A stretch of DNA of 64,000 nt, taken from the NCBI RefSeq assembly GCF_030272615.1, contig NC_081412.1:545792202-545856201 (forward strand), in the 5' to 3' direction. This document shows positions 11,053 through 26,000 of the stretch, piece by piece. The notes beneath the pieces are model-generated. The model was not told the origin of the DNA, made no database searches, and saw only the letters and a list, made by a program, of their open reading frames with translations. Positions within the stretch are counted from its first letter, which is position 1, and the number at the start of each line of letters is the position of its first letter. This stretch comes from Cryptomeria japonica (lineage: Eukaryota > Streptophyta > Pinopsida > Cupressales > Cupressaceae). The position numbers were made by a program, and so were the translations under genes.

Positions 11053-14000
11053 GTATGGCTTATTTTTTGGCATATTCCTTTGGATTACTGTTTAAGCCCT
11101 AATTTCCTTTGAGGTGATATTGAATTTCATTGTGTAAGCTCTTATATTATTGCCGCACTTTTATTGTTCTAGGCTCAGCGATTGAAAATGCAATATTGGA
11201 ACACATAAGGAATAATCAGGTCAGTGACTTTTTACTCTTTTCTCTCCCTGTTTCATTGAAATGCTATTAAATTATGTGCTCCTTGAGATTGGTAATGTCA
11301 CCCACCCTTGAGATTTTGGGTAGTTAAGAGTTTGGAAGGTTTGAATGTTTTTCTTTTTATTCTGGCAGTTGAAGAAACAAAAAAATGTTTTCTAGATAAT
11401 GTAGTCTATGTCATAAACATCATTTTGATTTACAGGAATGCTCATCCGATTCAGATTGGTGCTTAATTAAAAGGCACTTTGTGAGCATGGGTTTCTCTTC
11501 TACTATAGTAGACAAAGCACTTGAAAAATGTGGTATGAGCATGCCTTAAGTATATTTGTTCGATTTTTCATATTTTTCTGACTTATAAATGGTGAATTTT
11601 TTATATTTCTGTCTTCAATTTTTCCTGAGATTCCTTTTTTATATTTGTGTTTCAGGGACACGGAATGAGGCACTTATACTTGACTTCCTCACAAATTATA
11701 AGGTAGTTTATTTACATTTTATTCTGTCTTTTACCATGTGTGTTTCAAAAGAAATAAACTCTTGACTTATTAAATTACCAAATTCACTTTTCCCATTCAC
11801 ATTCTCTTAAACTGTGCAAAAACACGTGGGTTATTAAGCTGGAGATGTGGTCGGCCCCAAAGTTTTGGTCTGTGGTGATTGGATAGTTTTATCTGAGTTT
11901 ATTTTGAAAATCCTCAAAGAATGTGGAAAATATTTTAGTTGGCAAAAGTTAATAAGAGTGGCAGTGTTGTATGTCCTTTGATTTACAGGGAAGCTCATGT
12001 GAGTCATCTTCATCCTCAATCCGGAATCATTTTATGTTGATGGGGTTTTCTTCTGGTGTTGTTGATAAAGCTATTGAAGAACGTGGTATGGAATCTATGG
12101 ATACACCTTCAGCATGTTTATGTGAATAATGCCATCTGATTTTGATTTCAAATGGCAAAATATTTTATTCTATTCTTTGATATGTTCGCTAACTGCTTTC
12201 TGATTTGTTGGTTTAGGAACGGAGGATGAGGCTGGAATTTTTGAGTCCATCTTGACCTATGAGGTAGTTAATACACTGCTTATTCTTTTCATGCCTTTCT
12301 CAACTACTTTCAAAATATAAATAAGCTCTATTTCCTGTTTTACATTAGCAGTTGATGTTGAAGAAAGAGTTACTGAAGAAATCAAGTTCACACAATGAGG
12401 ATTTACTCATTCAATCAGAGAGTTCAGTGAGTGAGGTCACAGATATAGACGATGAAGATATTGGACAATTTGATGAGGTATTGCTTGTAAATTGTAGTTT
12501 TGTTCAATTTTCTTTTCTTGGCTAGTGATTATTCATCATGTAGATGACAAGCTTGTCATGGTTGTGAAATGGTCGACTCATAAAGATAACTAGAATATTA
12601 TAAATATTAAATAAATAATAGAATATCTGATAACCAGTGTATTAAGATAACCAAGAGTTCAATTTAATTCTTCTTCCCAGTGTTCATGCAACATGGTTTA
12701 TATTATCTGCCTTAAAACAGTTATTAAGTGTTAGATAGTGGGTCAAATCTACCATTTTGAGTTAGCGGATTTTCCAGTTGACAATTATAAGCTGAAGTTG
12801 GCACGATCTAGGAGAATTTTCCTTTCTTTTATACACGGATGATTGACTCCCAAACATGTGAATTTTTAGAATTAGATATGAACCTTTTTATTTCTGCAAC
12901 TGAAATGTGTTTGATTGTGGTTCCAATCGACCCTTGTAGGCAGTCAATTGGTCATTCCACAATAATGTGTAAATGAAATATATGCTAAACCAGGCATAAA
13001 CTAGAATGAAATTTGATTTTTTGTTCTTAATAATTGGAAAAATATAATCAGTTACTCCATTCAGTAAGGTACTCGCAGTGCCCATATAAGATGATTAATA
13101 GCTCCTGCAAATTTTTTATGGAAAATAATGGAAGTGCTTTTTCTTCAATTGCCTGACCTTGTGAAGCTTCTGATCTCAGGCATAGTTTTTCTATGCCATT
13201 GTTAGGATGAAAGGGTGTCACCTTGATAATATGCTGAAAAAGTCTTTTTAGTGATGACACTGACAAAAGTGTGCCTGAGTAATCATTTGCCAATATATCC
13301 ATTCTCTGCATCCAAGTCTCATTAGCTTTTATTAGAAACTTGTTAGAATAATGCAACCATGAGCATTCTGCAAAGTCATTAGTTTGAAATATTGGACTAT
13401 GACATTACACCTTTACACCTTGTCCGGAAATCATTATTATTGATTTACACTTGACACGAAAATGATAATGGACATCAAGTGGTACAATAATTGAGTTTCA
13501 GATGGGTACAACATATGGAAAAAATTGTGTATCATCAAGGAGGACCAACCAATTGACCTTGAGGAAACTGATCCAGATTTTGAGTGGATTGCAAATGATG
13601 TAGTTGATGATGGTGATGATTATGATCTCTTTGGTGAGTGCAACTATTATAGTGATGTGGTCGAACAATTTAGGTAAAGGGCTTGACCTAGGAGATTCGT
13701 CATTAGGACCCGCAACTCTCTAGTGTATCTCTTTTCATGGCTGCAAGAGTCATTGGCTATGTCTGATTTTTTTGGAATCTTGTACTTAGTTTGTAGGTTG
13801 GCTTGAACAAAGTAGATTCTAATTGAAAATTTGAAAACTAGTTATCATTTAGGTACCATTTAGTATGCATTGTGCAATGCACTGCAATCAGCAATATGAA
13901 CATAAATAAGAAAATCTATATTGTACGCTTCAAGGCTTAAACTATCATTTTATTTGCTCTCGACATCTCTATGCAATTAAAGTCCATTTAAATTTAAATG

Positions 14001-17000
14001 ACAGCAGATTTCTCTCTCTCTCTCTCTCTCATTGTCTCTCTCTCTCTCACACACACGTTTTTCTGCAGTCTTTTTGAAAATCATACTTTTTCATGATTAA
14101 AACTAAATTTTTTTGAAAAAATCTTATTCTTTTGGTTTGTGATTTTTTCCCTTAAAGATTTTTTCTGCTATGATTGAAACAATGCCAAAATGAACATATT
14201 TTAATGTATTTAGCAACAAGCTAGTAATCAGAGTCATCATCAGATGGAAATCTCATGAATTCCTTATGGAAAGAGACATCCTTTAGATTGCAAGTGAGGA
14301 TTGCTAGGCCTACCATATTTGCCCAAAATTTCTTTTGCACTGATATAGTATTAGTGCTAATAAATTGGTTCAAAAGAAAGATTTTGAAACCTCTTATCAT
14401 TGGGCTGAGCCTAAACACTGAACTTATAGTCTTTAAGCATTAAGATTATACTGTAGGATCATGCAAAGTTATTTTGAAAAGAAATATTACATTCTCCGTG
14501 CCTGTAAGATGAGGATTATTGTATCCGTATCTAATTAATGTTCATTGCATGATAATCTTGAATCTTTATTCTTGACACGATGACTGTCCATATCACTAGA
14601 TTGATAAGATGGATGAGAATATTGAAGAATTTTGTGTTCATAATGAACACTGTACCATGTCCAAAAGCATGATTATATAAAAGAAAACAAACTTCTGGAA
14701 ATTACTGTGTAGCAGATTTTTGTATCAGTAATTTGGATCACACTCTGTGATCTATCTTTATGATAAAAAAAAATGTGTAGACTGTGGAATAGAGATCTTT
14801 ATACGTATAATTCTAGAGAAATTCATTGATGCCACTTTGGAGATATAAAAATAATTGATGTCAAAAGCAGCCATTATTGACATAATTTATCTAATCTTTG
14901 GTTTATGAAGATTATAGAATTTAATGATATTGAATGAAATGGCCATTATCATCAATTAATTGGATTAACTTGATTATTTACATCAATTAGTCCTCAATAT
15001 CCTTTTGAAAGATGGATTTTTTTAATCGATTAATTATTGGGATTCATGAATGGCTTAGTCCTCATACTTCATTTCTATTCGTATTGTGTGCATGTGCACT
15101 AATCTCAGTAGCTTCTCTTAGAGGACCAGGCCAGTCATTAATGGGTGAAAAACATACATTTTCCAAAGAGGTAGTGGCATCTAATTGTTGTAAATGAGTG
15201 AGCTAATCCAATTAATTGGTGATAATAGCTATTTCATTAAATATCTTCAATATCTATGAAAATAGATAAAATTAAATATTGTAGATAACAGCTATTTTTT
15301 TAAAATATTGTATTTATCTCTCCAAAGATGCATCAACATACTTCACTAGAGTTATCTTTATAAGGAGCTCTAGTTTGCAATATGTAAAACATCTCTTTTC
15401 ATCCTGATGATAGATCACAGAATTCAATCCAAATTGTTGATATAAAAATTTGCTACATGTTTGTTTCTAGAAGCTTGCTTTGTTGCTTCATGGAATGGGG
15501 AAACTTTATGTTATAAATGATTATGAATATCAAGCCAAAGAAATAATATTATATTGGAAAGTTAATGTTCGTTAGATATAGAGAATGAAATTTCTTTGCA
15601 AGTATTTTTTTTAAAACTATGTAAGACATTGGAGAATTTGGGCATTCTCGAGATTGTCAAAGGTCATTTTCATGAACTAGGGACAATAGATGAAAGGATG
15701 CCCCCAAGTGAGGTTTCTAGTAGAGGGGACATCCTTTGATTTCTCCTTTGCCAAGGGAAATGGGAAGGGAGTGTTTCATCCCTGCACCTCATCTTGGATG
15801 TTGCCAAGAGCCAAGGATACACACTTGTGGTACACCAGTCATTATTCTATAGCCATTTCAAAGATATTCCCTCGTTTGCAAATCTTGTTGCATCAAAGTT
15901 TTTGTAAGTGATTTGCCCTTAGGAAGCCTAGGATCTCTATCCGTTTCAAATCTGGTTCAGGGTTCGGGTCTGGTCCCTTGTGGGTCCAAAACGTCTTTTG
16001 CTAGAAGATTGTTGTTTCGACCTAGATGAACCCGGGAAAACTCATGAAGAATTTTACCCTCTCACCCACCTAGTCTGTGAATTAGCAATTATTATTTTAA
16101 CTTCTGATTTTCTTTTTTAAACTCCAAAAAGTGCCATTTGCCCCCCCTAACCCTAAAATGTGACATACAAAACCTCCAAACTTGCTGATCCTTACACACA
16201 AACAAAGTGGCTACAAAGAAGGGGAAACACGGAAGTGGGATATCAAGTGAAAGCATATTGACTTGCATGCACCCAGTCCCACTACCCACTTTGCTGCTCT
16301 TGATGTTGACAATGACTATAAGCCACCTAGTGAGCATGAGAGTGCTAGTGCCAATGCTAGTGGTAGTGGTAGTGCCAGTGCCAGTGCTAGTGGCACTATT
16401 TGTGGTTTTTCTAATTTACCACAACATAGATAATCTAAAATGGATGATGATGATTATACTTTTTATGACCCATATGATATTTGATCAATGATGGCGGATT
16501 GTTGACACTTGACATTATTATTTTTTTAACTTTAATGTTTAATATATATCATGACATTTGAGTTTGACTAATATTTGACTATTAATATGATGGTGTATTT
16601 TGCTATGTTATTTGACTGTTAATATGGTGTATTTTGAACTTTGCACATATGTATATATTTCTGATTTTTATATGTTTTTGTTTCGACAAACCCAAAATGA
16701 ACCTATTGTTGTGTGTTTTATGTGCTATCTAACACATAATAAAGTATTGAATACTCTATCCTCTCTTGAACAAAAACCTCTCTAGTGTTGAGTGCTTGGA
16801 TCACTTGAGACGACTCCAAGGTTTACAATGTCAGGTCTTGACGTGTTGGATAAATTCAATGATTGATGTGTTTTGCTGTTTCTCCAAAGGGACTTAGGTA
16901 ATTGTTCTTCAAAGAGATAAAACTTCTTGATCACAAGGAATGCTATTCTTATGAATAATATTGCAATGAAGTTCTTTCTACTACTACTAATGATCTCTTG

Positions 17001-20000
17001 GTAAAAAAAGCGTAAAAGAGGATAAATCTTTAGAAATGCTAAACTAACACTAGGAGTGCAAGAATAATGGACAACTTGAAGTGAGGCTCAAGTAAAATTT
17101 TCTTTAACATATGAAGAACATCTCCGCAAAGCTAGTGCGATCTTCTAAGAATAGCTAATGATATTCGGATCACCACTACAAATGTAGATACCATCAAGAT
17201 GGAGCATAACAATGAGGCAGTAGTAATTGAAGTTAAGCTTGCCTAAAATGAGTTCAGTTGACTACGCAAGATACTTCACCATCAATGAAATACTAGTAGT
17301 ATGAACAATGAAAGCTTCACTATCAATTATACACATGAGTCTTTCATTCATCTAAATACTTAAGAAAATTCTATTTTCTCTTTTTTTTTAGATTTTAAGC
17401 TCTCTCATAAAAGGATGAAGAAACAAGCAAGTGCTCCAAAACACAATAATTCACCAACACTTCAATGACTTTATTATTTCTGGCAACATCAAAGCAACAA
17501 TTCTTCAAAACTCTTCTAAACAATCTCTTACAAACGAAATGAGTGGAGCTTATATAGTGCTCTCAAATACAATGAATGGCCAAGATTGAATCAAAATCAA
17601 GGGCCAAGATCTTGCCACCTATTGTGACGTCTTCACACATCGCCCCATTGCAAATGGGGACCCGCACTTTTCGCTTTTTAGAGTGGAAGTTTTGCCTAGT
17701 TTCCTAGTGTTTGCCTTTTGCCGTCTAGGGTTTTTGAAGTTATAGGATCAAGTTGCTAACGTTGATATTTTAATGATCCTAAATTTTGCTTAAGTGTTGA
17801 CCTTTTGAGTGTCAACGTGTTTTTAAACATGCGCATCAGTGATTTTAAAGTGCCAAGGTATTCCCAGACCTTTTGGAGTTGTTTTCTCGCTCCTAAGGTA
17901 TTATTTAAGTTGATTTTGCACTTTATCCCAATATTTTCCTAGCGTTTTGCTCAATATTTTGGAAAATTTGCCTCAGTCCAGTCTAAATTTGAAGTTTCTT
18001 AGTGATTTTGAGTGGTTAAAATGTCAAATTCCTAAGGGAAATCCATATTCCAAGGGTTAGAAGGTCAAATAACATGCTAGAGGTGCTTTTCCCCTCATAG
18101 TCCAGACCACCCACCCTTTTCCCCCACTCAAAATCCACACTACACATGGGTTTCCCCTGAAATCCATACTGGCTATGATTTTCCACCACTGTTTATCCAT
18201 ACCTGGATTGATTTTCCCCTGGGAGTGCTAAAATTTGGCTAGGTGTCAAGATTTATCCAGACTGCCATCGATTTTCCACCAGGAGTGCAGACTATAGTGC
18301 GGACAACGTTGAGGATGATTCCATGCCTGGGTCGATTTTCCACCAGGATATTTGTGACAAGTGACTGCGGATTTTTGTTCAGATTTTCATCCAGACAGAG
18401 GTCGACTTTCCAATAGGAGCATTTTAATGAGTTTTGAGTCCGGATTTTCATCCAGACAGAGGTCGATTTTCCACCAGGGAGTAATTTTTGCAAGTGAAGT
18501 GAGTTTGGAGTGTGGATTTTCAATACAAACTGCCATCGATTTTCCCTTGGGGAGTTTCGCGTGCATTTTTGATGAATTTGAGCATGGATTTTTATCCAAG
18601 CTAGGATCGATTTTCCCTTATGGGGAATTTTTGACAATTTTAATGATTTTTAAAGGGATTTTTCAATCCCAACCCAAGTCGATTTTCCCCTGGAGGCTTA
18701 ATTTGGACTTAAATTGCAATATTTTAATAAGTAAGCCCCATTTTAATTGCTTTTAAATAATGATTAATGATTATTTAAAATTTTAAAAGCAAAATTAAAT
18801 AACTTGCAATAATCATTTAATATTTTGAACCTTCTAGAAGCAAGTTAGTTTTCCACCAAGCAAGTATTTAAGCAAGTCTTTTATCCCACATTGCTTGTGT
18901 GGTGAAAGTGAAAAGTAAAAGCAAGTATATGAGAGGAGTCTCCAACATTATCTTATTATTAAATCTGCCAGGTGTCTCCATGAAAGGTGATTTTTCTCCC
19001 TTATTGGCGAATTTTGGCAAAGTGCTGAAGTGAAGTGTTGGGTTGACGATTCTTTCCTCCATTTTTTCCAGCTTGGCTGTTCCAACCTCCATTTTTGCAG
19101 ATCCGAGCTGCCATTGAAGACATTTTCAGAATTTTGGAATGGCTCCATAGCTGGGAAAATTTCGATTTTTATTTGGGAGTGCTTTGTGCCGTTGTTTGGG
19201 GTGATTTTCTTCATGCTTGGTGGCTGCCATTATTTTCAGACCTTGCTGGGAGCCATTGCTAGGAGTGATTTGACATCCATTGTTGGCTGGGAACACATTT
19301 TGAGAATTATTCTTCATTGCCCAACTCATCCACACTAAGGCGATTTTGGTTAAGGGTTGTTTGGAGGAGTTTTCAGTGCATTTTCAAGGGTTGCCATTGT
19401 TGTTACAGTATGAAACTCCATAATTGCAGGTTGTCTTCAGATTGATTTTCATTTCCAGCCGCTTGCCAACTTGGAAAATTTTACTTGGGTGTCATTCCTT
19501 ACGAGTTTTTTGGGCATTTGGTGGAGCTTCCATCGCCGATTCAAGTCTGAAACTCCATTTTCAGATTTGTTTTCAGACTTAGATAATTTTTCACTAGCCC
19601 TTTGTTTGTGCCCAGATTTGAAAAACTTCACTTTGGGAAGGTGAAATTCATCAAATACAGGTGTTTCCTATGACTGCAACAAGTTTAAATGACTGATTTA
19701 TTAAAGTAGTAGGTTGTCTTCAGACATTGGGCAGCCATTGTTGGACCTTGGAAGGGTGTCTTCAGACTTTAAGAACTAAAAATCAGACTTTTCCACACCC
19801 TTTTCCAGTTATTTTCAGAGTTGTGGTATACTTTCGGGCACCATTTTTTACATTTTTCTGAGTATACCAGGTTGTCTTCAGACTGAAACTTCTTTTCCAG
19901 CCACATAGTTGTACCCAGATGTGACCATTTCTGAGTTTTGAAGGTCAAAATAATTCAATTGCAAGCATGTGACATGGCTGTGACCACTTCCAGCCATTGA

Positions 20001-23000
20001 TATTCATCATTTTCAGAGTGTCTTTAGACTTTTTGGAGCCATTTTCAGACTTTCAGAGGGTGTATTCAGACTTAAGAATCAGAAAATCAGACTTCAATAC
20101 ACCATTTTCTGAGTATTTTCAGACATTGGAGGGCGTATTTAGACTTTGTCCTCAGAAAATCAGACGTTTATTACAACTTTGATATAAAAAATCAGTCACT
20201 TTTTGAGTGTTTTCAGACCTCCAAGTGATATTTCCAGATCCGGACAGTCATTTTTGGGCTCCAAATACTTGATTTTCTGAGTTTACATGGGTGTCTTCAA
20301 ACTTAGCAATTATGATTGGTTTTCTTGAGGAAAATCTTCCAAACTTTAATCCGAACCTTCATATTTTCCAAAATTGGTGTTACAAATTTCTAAGATTACC
20401 TATCACATGTTGGGACAAATGTCAGGAACAAAGTCCTGATGGTGTCTGGATTTCCACTCCATGTAATGGTGATCCAGTCAACACAAGATTTTCAAGGACA
20501 ATGAGTCCGGATAAGGGTCGGATTTCCACTGCAAGGCGGAATTACAGAGGAAGGAAGTTGTCCAGATAGGCATCAAATTTCCACCAAGTGAAGAATGGAC
20601 AAGGATAATGCGGATGGTTTTGAGGAATGATCAATCCATATGCGGATGAATTTCCCACCAAGGTTGAAGTTAAGTTTATCATATTAGTGTTTGATTCAAT
20701 GCTTATTTGTGTTGTAGGACTGTTATGAGGAAAGGAAGCATGATGATCAAGGCTTGAGGTGAAGGAGGATGCACGCAATGTGGATAAGGAGGATCAATAC
20801 TTCAAAGATTGGATGGGGATTTCCGGATAGAGATTCCAGAAGGTGAAGATGAGGACTAGATCAATCATGAAGAAGACTTCACCTTGATGATGAATAAATG
20901 AACGAAGGCGAGTTCAAGACATGAGCACAAGGGATTTCATATCAAGAAATCCGAAACTACATCAAGGAATTCCAATATCAAAGTGCATCAAGGAAGGAAA
21001 TATTTCAGGATTCCAAGATTGGGAAATTTTCCAAACATAAGGAGGGAACAATTCATGGAATTCCTTAACATAAGGATGGAATGCAAAGTATCATAAAGGA
21101 TTCCAAACATTGTGAAGATGAAGAATGTACAAGGTAAATTGATTAAGTGTACAAAGCAAGCTAAGGTGGCATCCTAGTCACCATCCGTTCAATCAAAGGG
21201 TACCAAGTCAACATTCATTCAAGGAGGGAATAGGTGACACATGACACTACATCAAATATTATTTATCTTACCTACCCTCATTTCTTATTGGCCAATGTAA
21301 TGGTGGTTGTACAAACCCTAATTAGGGTTTTATCTTGTAATCTTGGTCGTTGATCTTGAATCAATTTGAGCCATTCAATTCTTTTGAGGCTCTATATAAG
21401 CCTCATTGTCTCTCATTTGTAAGAGAGAGTTTTTGTAGAATTGTTGGTATATGCTGCAGCTATTTGAATCTAAATCATTGTTCAGTTGTTGGTGATTTTG
21501 CTCTTCAAATGTTGTCTTTGCATTCATGGTTCTCAATTCCTCCAAGTTAGATTAGAATTTATTTTCATGTATGTTAGATTGAGTGGAAGATTTGTTGAAT
21601 TTATTTGTGTGGAATCCTTAGTCCATACCACTAGCCTCTTGCCGTTGGTAAGTGCGCCTTGTGTGGTCAACTGGAATTTTAAGTAAGCTTAACTTCAACT
21701 ATTACTCGTCCCTTGACAAGCATCAACTTGGATGGTGTCAACGTTTGATGGTGAAAGCCTGAAAATCTTTAAGTATACCTTAGACGATTGCACTAAGCTT
21801 GTGTCAATACCTGATTGTGAGACCTTGCTTGGTTTGATTCCACTAGATCCATTCATCATTTCCTACATTCCTAGGCTTAGAATAGATTTCCTAAACCCTG
21901 TTCCTTTTGCCCATTTTTTAGTAAGAATTAAGTTCGGAGCTTCATTGCCAAATCCTAAGTTATCGGCATACCTATCCTGATCCATGATAAGATTGAGCAT
22001 TCATGTACAACGTAAGTCCCCTTGTGATTCCAGCATTATCACATCAAACCACTGAACTTATCCACAAGTCAAGACCTGACATTTTGTAACCTTGGAGTTG
22101 TCTCATTTGATCGCGAAGCATAGCATATGAGAGACTTTGTTCAAGAGAGGATAAGATACCTTGGTATTTTATTCTGTGTTCGCATGTGCATAAAAAACAC
22201 ATCAACACCACCTAAAGCTTAATTAGAGTTTGTTACAACAAAATACCTAATTATTGAAAATTATCAAATATCAGCCGATGGGAATATGACATTCATTTGG
22301 CACAAACTTCGAGGAAAAATCCTCCAATGAGAAAAAAGACACCACATGGGATCATAAAAAACTATCTTGTAGAAGTTTGTTCCCCTTATTCTTTTCCTTT
22401 GTTGCAAATTCAACGAATTTGGACACTATAATTTCAATATCAGTTATTGGAGCTGCAGATACGTTCTTTAGCTGATCTTCCATGAATCTCACCTCGTCTA
22501 AGGCAGAAGCAAAGGCTTTTTCCCTTCCTGGCCCAAAATCTTTAGTCTTGTTGACAAGTACCATGAATGTTTGTATGTCTTCCATTTTCTTCTCTGAAGA
22601 TCTGGCTGTTCCAAAGAATATAATTTTTACTTTCTCAATCAGCTGATCAACATCTATATTGATTCCTTCATTCATCTTTTTCTCTAGTATTATTTCAGCT
22701 ACTTCTGCTATTTTATCATGTATCACATTTATTGCATTGTCTACTTGAGTGCAACCACTGCTGATATCTTCAAAGATGACCTTCCTCATTCGGAGCAAGT
22801 TATACCAATGCTGGAAGTCATGTGATTGTCCATCTTTCAACACTCCTCCATTCACCAAAGTCTGCTTAGGTAAATTCTTCATTCCTTGTAGTCTCAGCAT
22901 AGTTTAATCTTTGGTGAAGGTAAAAACATCATAGGCTACCATGAGGGTTTGGGTCCTTTCAAGAACACTTGAGACTTTATCAAATATCCTTACCATTTCC

Positions 23001-26000
23001 TTCACGAATGCATTTGCCTTTTTGAAAGACTTTTCTATCCAATTCTCCATTAGATGAGTTGAAGTCCTCATCTTTTCTAAATTATCATTCGAGTCTGGAG
23101 GAACCAGCGATCGACGTGTGTTTGAAGGATCATGTTGCCTTATCAGTTCTTTGAATTGCTATAAGTAGTTCCTCAACGCACTCACTTCTCTCTCAAGTTT
23201 CTTGTTCTTCTCTACCTCAAGCTTCAACATATCATGAACTGTCTTTACTGTGTTATTCAAGACTTCCATTGCCTGCTTAGTGGTGGGAGGACCTAATTCA
23301 ATAGTTTCCAAGTCATACTCCTTTGTTGTGATCTCATTTTCCGGCTTGTCTAGCCTTGGAGTGGCAATTTGTATCACTCGAGATCCTATGCTATCCTTTG
23401 TTATCTTTGATATCTTGGTGGCCTTCTTTTCAACTGTCTCTTGAGTTTTGTTTAGGAAGTTGTCTAAATTGTATATAGGTTCTTCTTCTACCACTATGAC
23501 TTCCTTTGCTAATCTCTCCTTAAGCCATGCTGGGATAGGGGATCTTTCTTCTCCCACTTGCACCTCCTTAAGAGGTTACTTCATCATCTTCTTTCTCTAT
23601 ATACACATATACATCTTCGCCTTCTTTATTACTAGCTTGCTCATGTGTTATTGAATTGTCTTCTACTTGGGGTTTCTTCCCTTTGTCTCTCTTCTCACAT
23701 CTATTATTTTGAATTGTAGACTCCATGGATTCATTCACGCCATGATCTATGCTTCCTTTGGGTGGTTGACTCTCCTTGCTAGCTACCTGATTCATCTCTA
23801 CTTCATGTATGGAAGTACTAGTAGCTGTAGGATGACCTGAATTTGATTTATACCTCTTGTGTGATGATCCTTCCTTATGACTTTATTTCCTCTTTGAGCC
23901 TCTAGAGTGAGTTGACTGGGTGGCACTTCCACTCAAGCTCATTCTTTTTGATTCTTCATCGGATGAGTTTGACTTTCCCATCAAATCAAATGTTAGCTGT
24001 GCATTCTAGCTCTTCAACTTTTGAGTTTGGATGCCTACCCATCGTCGTGTGTAGGATAGGACTCGTTTCATCAAGTCTTCCAAGTTAGTGATCTCAACAT
24101 CAATCCAATTGACCTCTACCTTCTTGTCTTTCTCTTGTTCATACACGGGCTGGAGGTATTTTCTACTATCTTGTGCTTGATCTAGAATGTTGAATATTTT
24201 ACACATCTTGATGATGTCAATCGGCAGCCTTGAACACATTTTCCTCCTTATGTCTAAATCATCTTGGGCATTCATCTAATAGTCTTCCAACTGTAGCTTA
24301 TGCTTGTGCCTTCTCCCATTGGCTTGTCTCATGTTGCTGTAAGGATCAAAGTTTTCTCTAGAGAAATACAGGATAAGGGAATAGGATCTCAATTCTTCGT
24401 CAGATTTCTCAGCGACCTACAAGGATGGACACACTTCTATTGATTTCCCAACTGAGATGGGAAAAGCAATCCCTGTCTTGTGCTTATTCTTTTGCACTTT
24501 GTCATATGTGATCAACTTTCTCACTAGCTCTAGCAACACCATCTTGTCAATGGGATAGTATGGTAGCATGTAGGGTGGACAAGAGCATCCTTGAACTCTT
24601 ATATAGGCGAACTTGGGGAATTGGATATACCAAGTACCGTATTTATTCACTAACTCCACCTATTGGGATAATATTTGATGAATGCCGCCTTGCAGTGTTC
24701 TTGTCAAGTGCATGGTGAAAGCATAGTTCACCCTCTTGAAATGTGTCTTGCTCGGATTATGCAGTTGTGTGTAGGATTCACATGCTCTCATCTCTCCAGC
24801 TCCAGTTTCAACTAGGCCTCTATATATCAATTCCGCATACTCATGACCTCTAGCAAGTGAATATATGAGGTATGAACTCATGTAAAATGTCTTTGTACAC
24901 CCAAGTCTCTTTAATTGCAGATCAAGGTTGTTGCTTATGATTCTTGCCCAATTGATCTTTTCTTTACCAGTAGACACTGCTTCCATGAAGTAGAACATCC
25001 AATTCTCAAATTGAGATGCTTGAGAGATTCCCGTAACTTGATTGATCAAAGTGTTCAAATCACCGAATTCTTCCTTGAAATCAATCTTGTGAAGCTTGTT
25101 GGGTATCTTGGATATGCTGGGTCCTCTCTTCAACAACCAATACTTGTTGATTATGCCAAGGCATTTGTCAGGATCATCTTCATAGAATGCTTGTGCTGCT
25201 TCTTTGCACTTGTAGACCATACCTTTGTGATCCTATATGTGGAAGGCTTCATTGATGGGTGTCTTGGATAGTGTTGACGTGTATTTTGTACACAATCATA
25301 CACAGAATAAAATACCAATAGGCATCTTATCCTCTCTTGAGAAAATAGTCTCTAACTACTGAAGATTCGCGTAAAGGATCAGTTAGGTAGACTCCAAGGT
25401 TCTTTGATGTAGGGTCTCTACGTGTGGACAAGCTCCAGTGGTATGATGTGATTTACTGGAATCACAAGGGCACTTACATTGAACTTCCAATCTGCTTTGC
25501 TGGACACAGGCTCTTACTAACTTAGATTAAAAAAATGGAAAAAGGATAAGGGCGAAGAGAGGATCTAATCCTAATACTAAGAATGTAGGAGCAATGACTT
25601 GATTTTTGATGAAACTCTAACTAGGTCTTGTTTTGACATCAATGGAACATCTACACAAGACTAGTGCGATCTTCTATGGGAAGCTTTATGATGTTCAAAT
25701 CATCACCGCAGGCATAGATACCATCCAAGTTGATGCATATCAATGAAGAGGCGACAAATTGAAATTGAGCTTGAGCTGAACGATTCCAGTTGACTACACA
25801 AGGCAAGTCTACAATCAACAAACTGCTAGTAGTATGGATATACGAATTCCACCATCAATCAATCACATTTCCTCCATTCATCTAATCATCTACCATCTAA
25901 GATTGAAGACTTCAACAAGAAACCATGCAAATTGCAAGAAAATGACATATTTCACCATTACTTCAATGAAAATGGAGTTTGTTTACAATCAATGGCAACA

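Larger units (their letters stand above)
17620..22206 (+). mobile_element. Solo LTR, 4.6 kb, TGTTGTGACG family
   Basis: It starts TATTGTGACG (one change from the family TG) and ends ACACATCAACA, with a perfect CCACC duplication at 17,615-17,619 and 22,207-22,211. U3 is about 3.8 kb and carries two private repeat arrays (18.1-18.7 and 20.4-20.7 kb). A telomere-motif palindrome at 21,313 and a TATA box at 21,393 mark the promoter; R/U5 then runs to 22,206. There is no interior or coding region. Confidence 0.92.

Noticed and set aside
13500-13635. Candidate additional DRM exon (acidic frame between cag and gtgag)
   Set aside because: The open frame needs phase 1 entry, but the preceding exon ends in phase 0 and the next starts in phase 0; the phase-0 reading has a stop. 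It is more likely a scrap of another coding sequence.
16207-16491. 94-codon ORF with Val/Pro/Leu repeats
   Set aside because: It is out of frame with a Ser/Ala/Gly-rich coding-like reading of the same DNA, and neither has a start, a domain or support as a gene.
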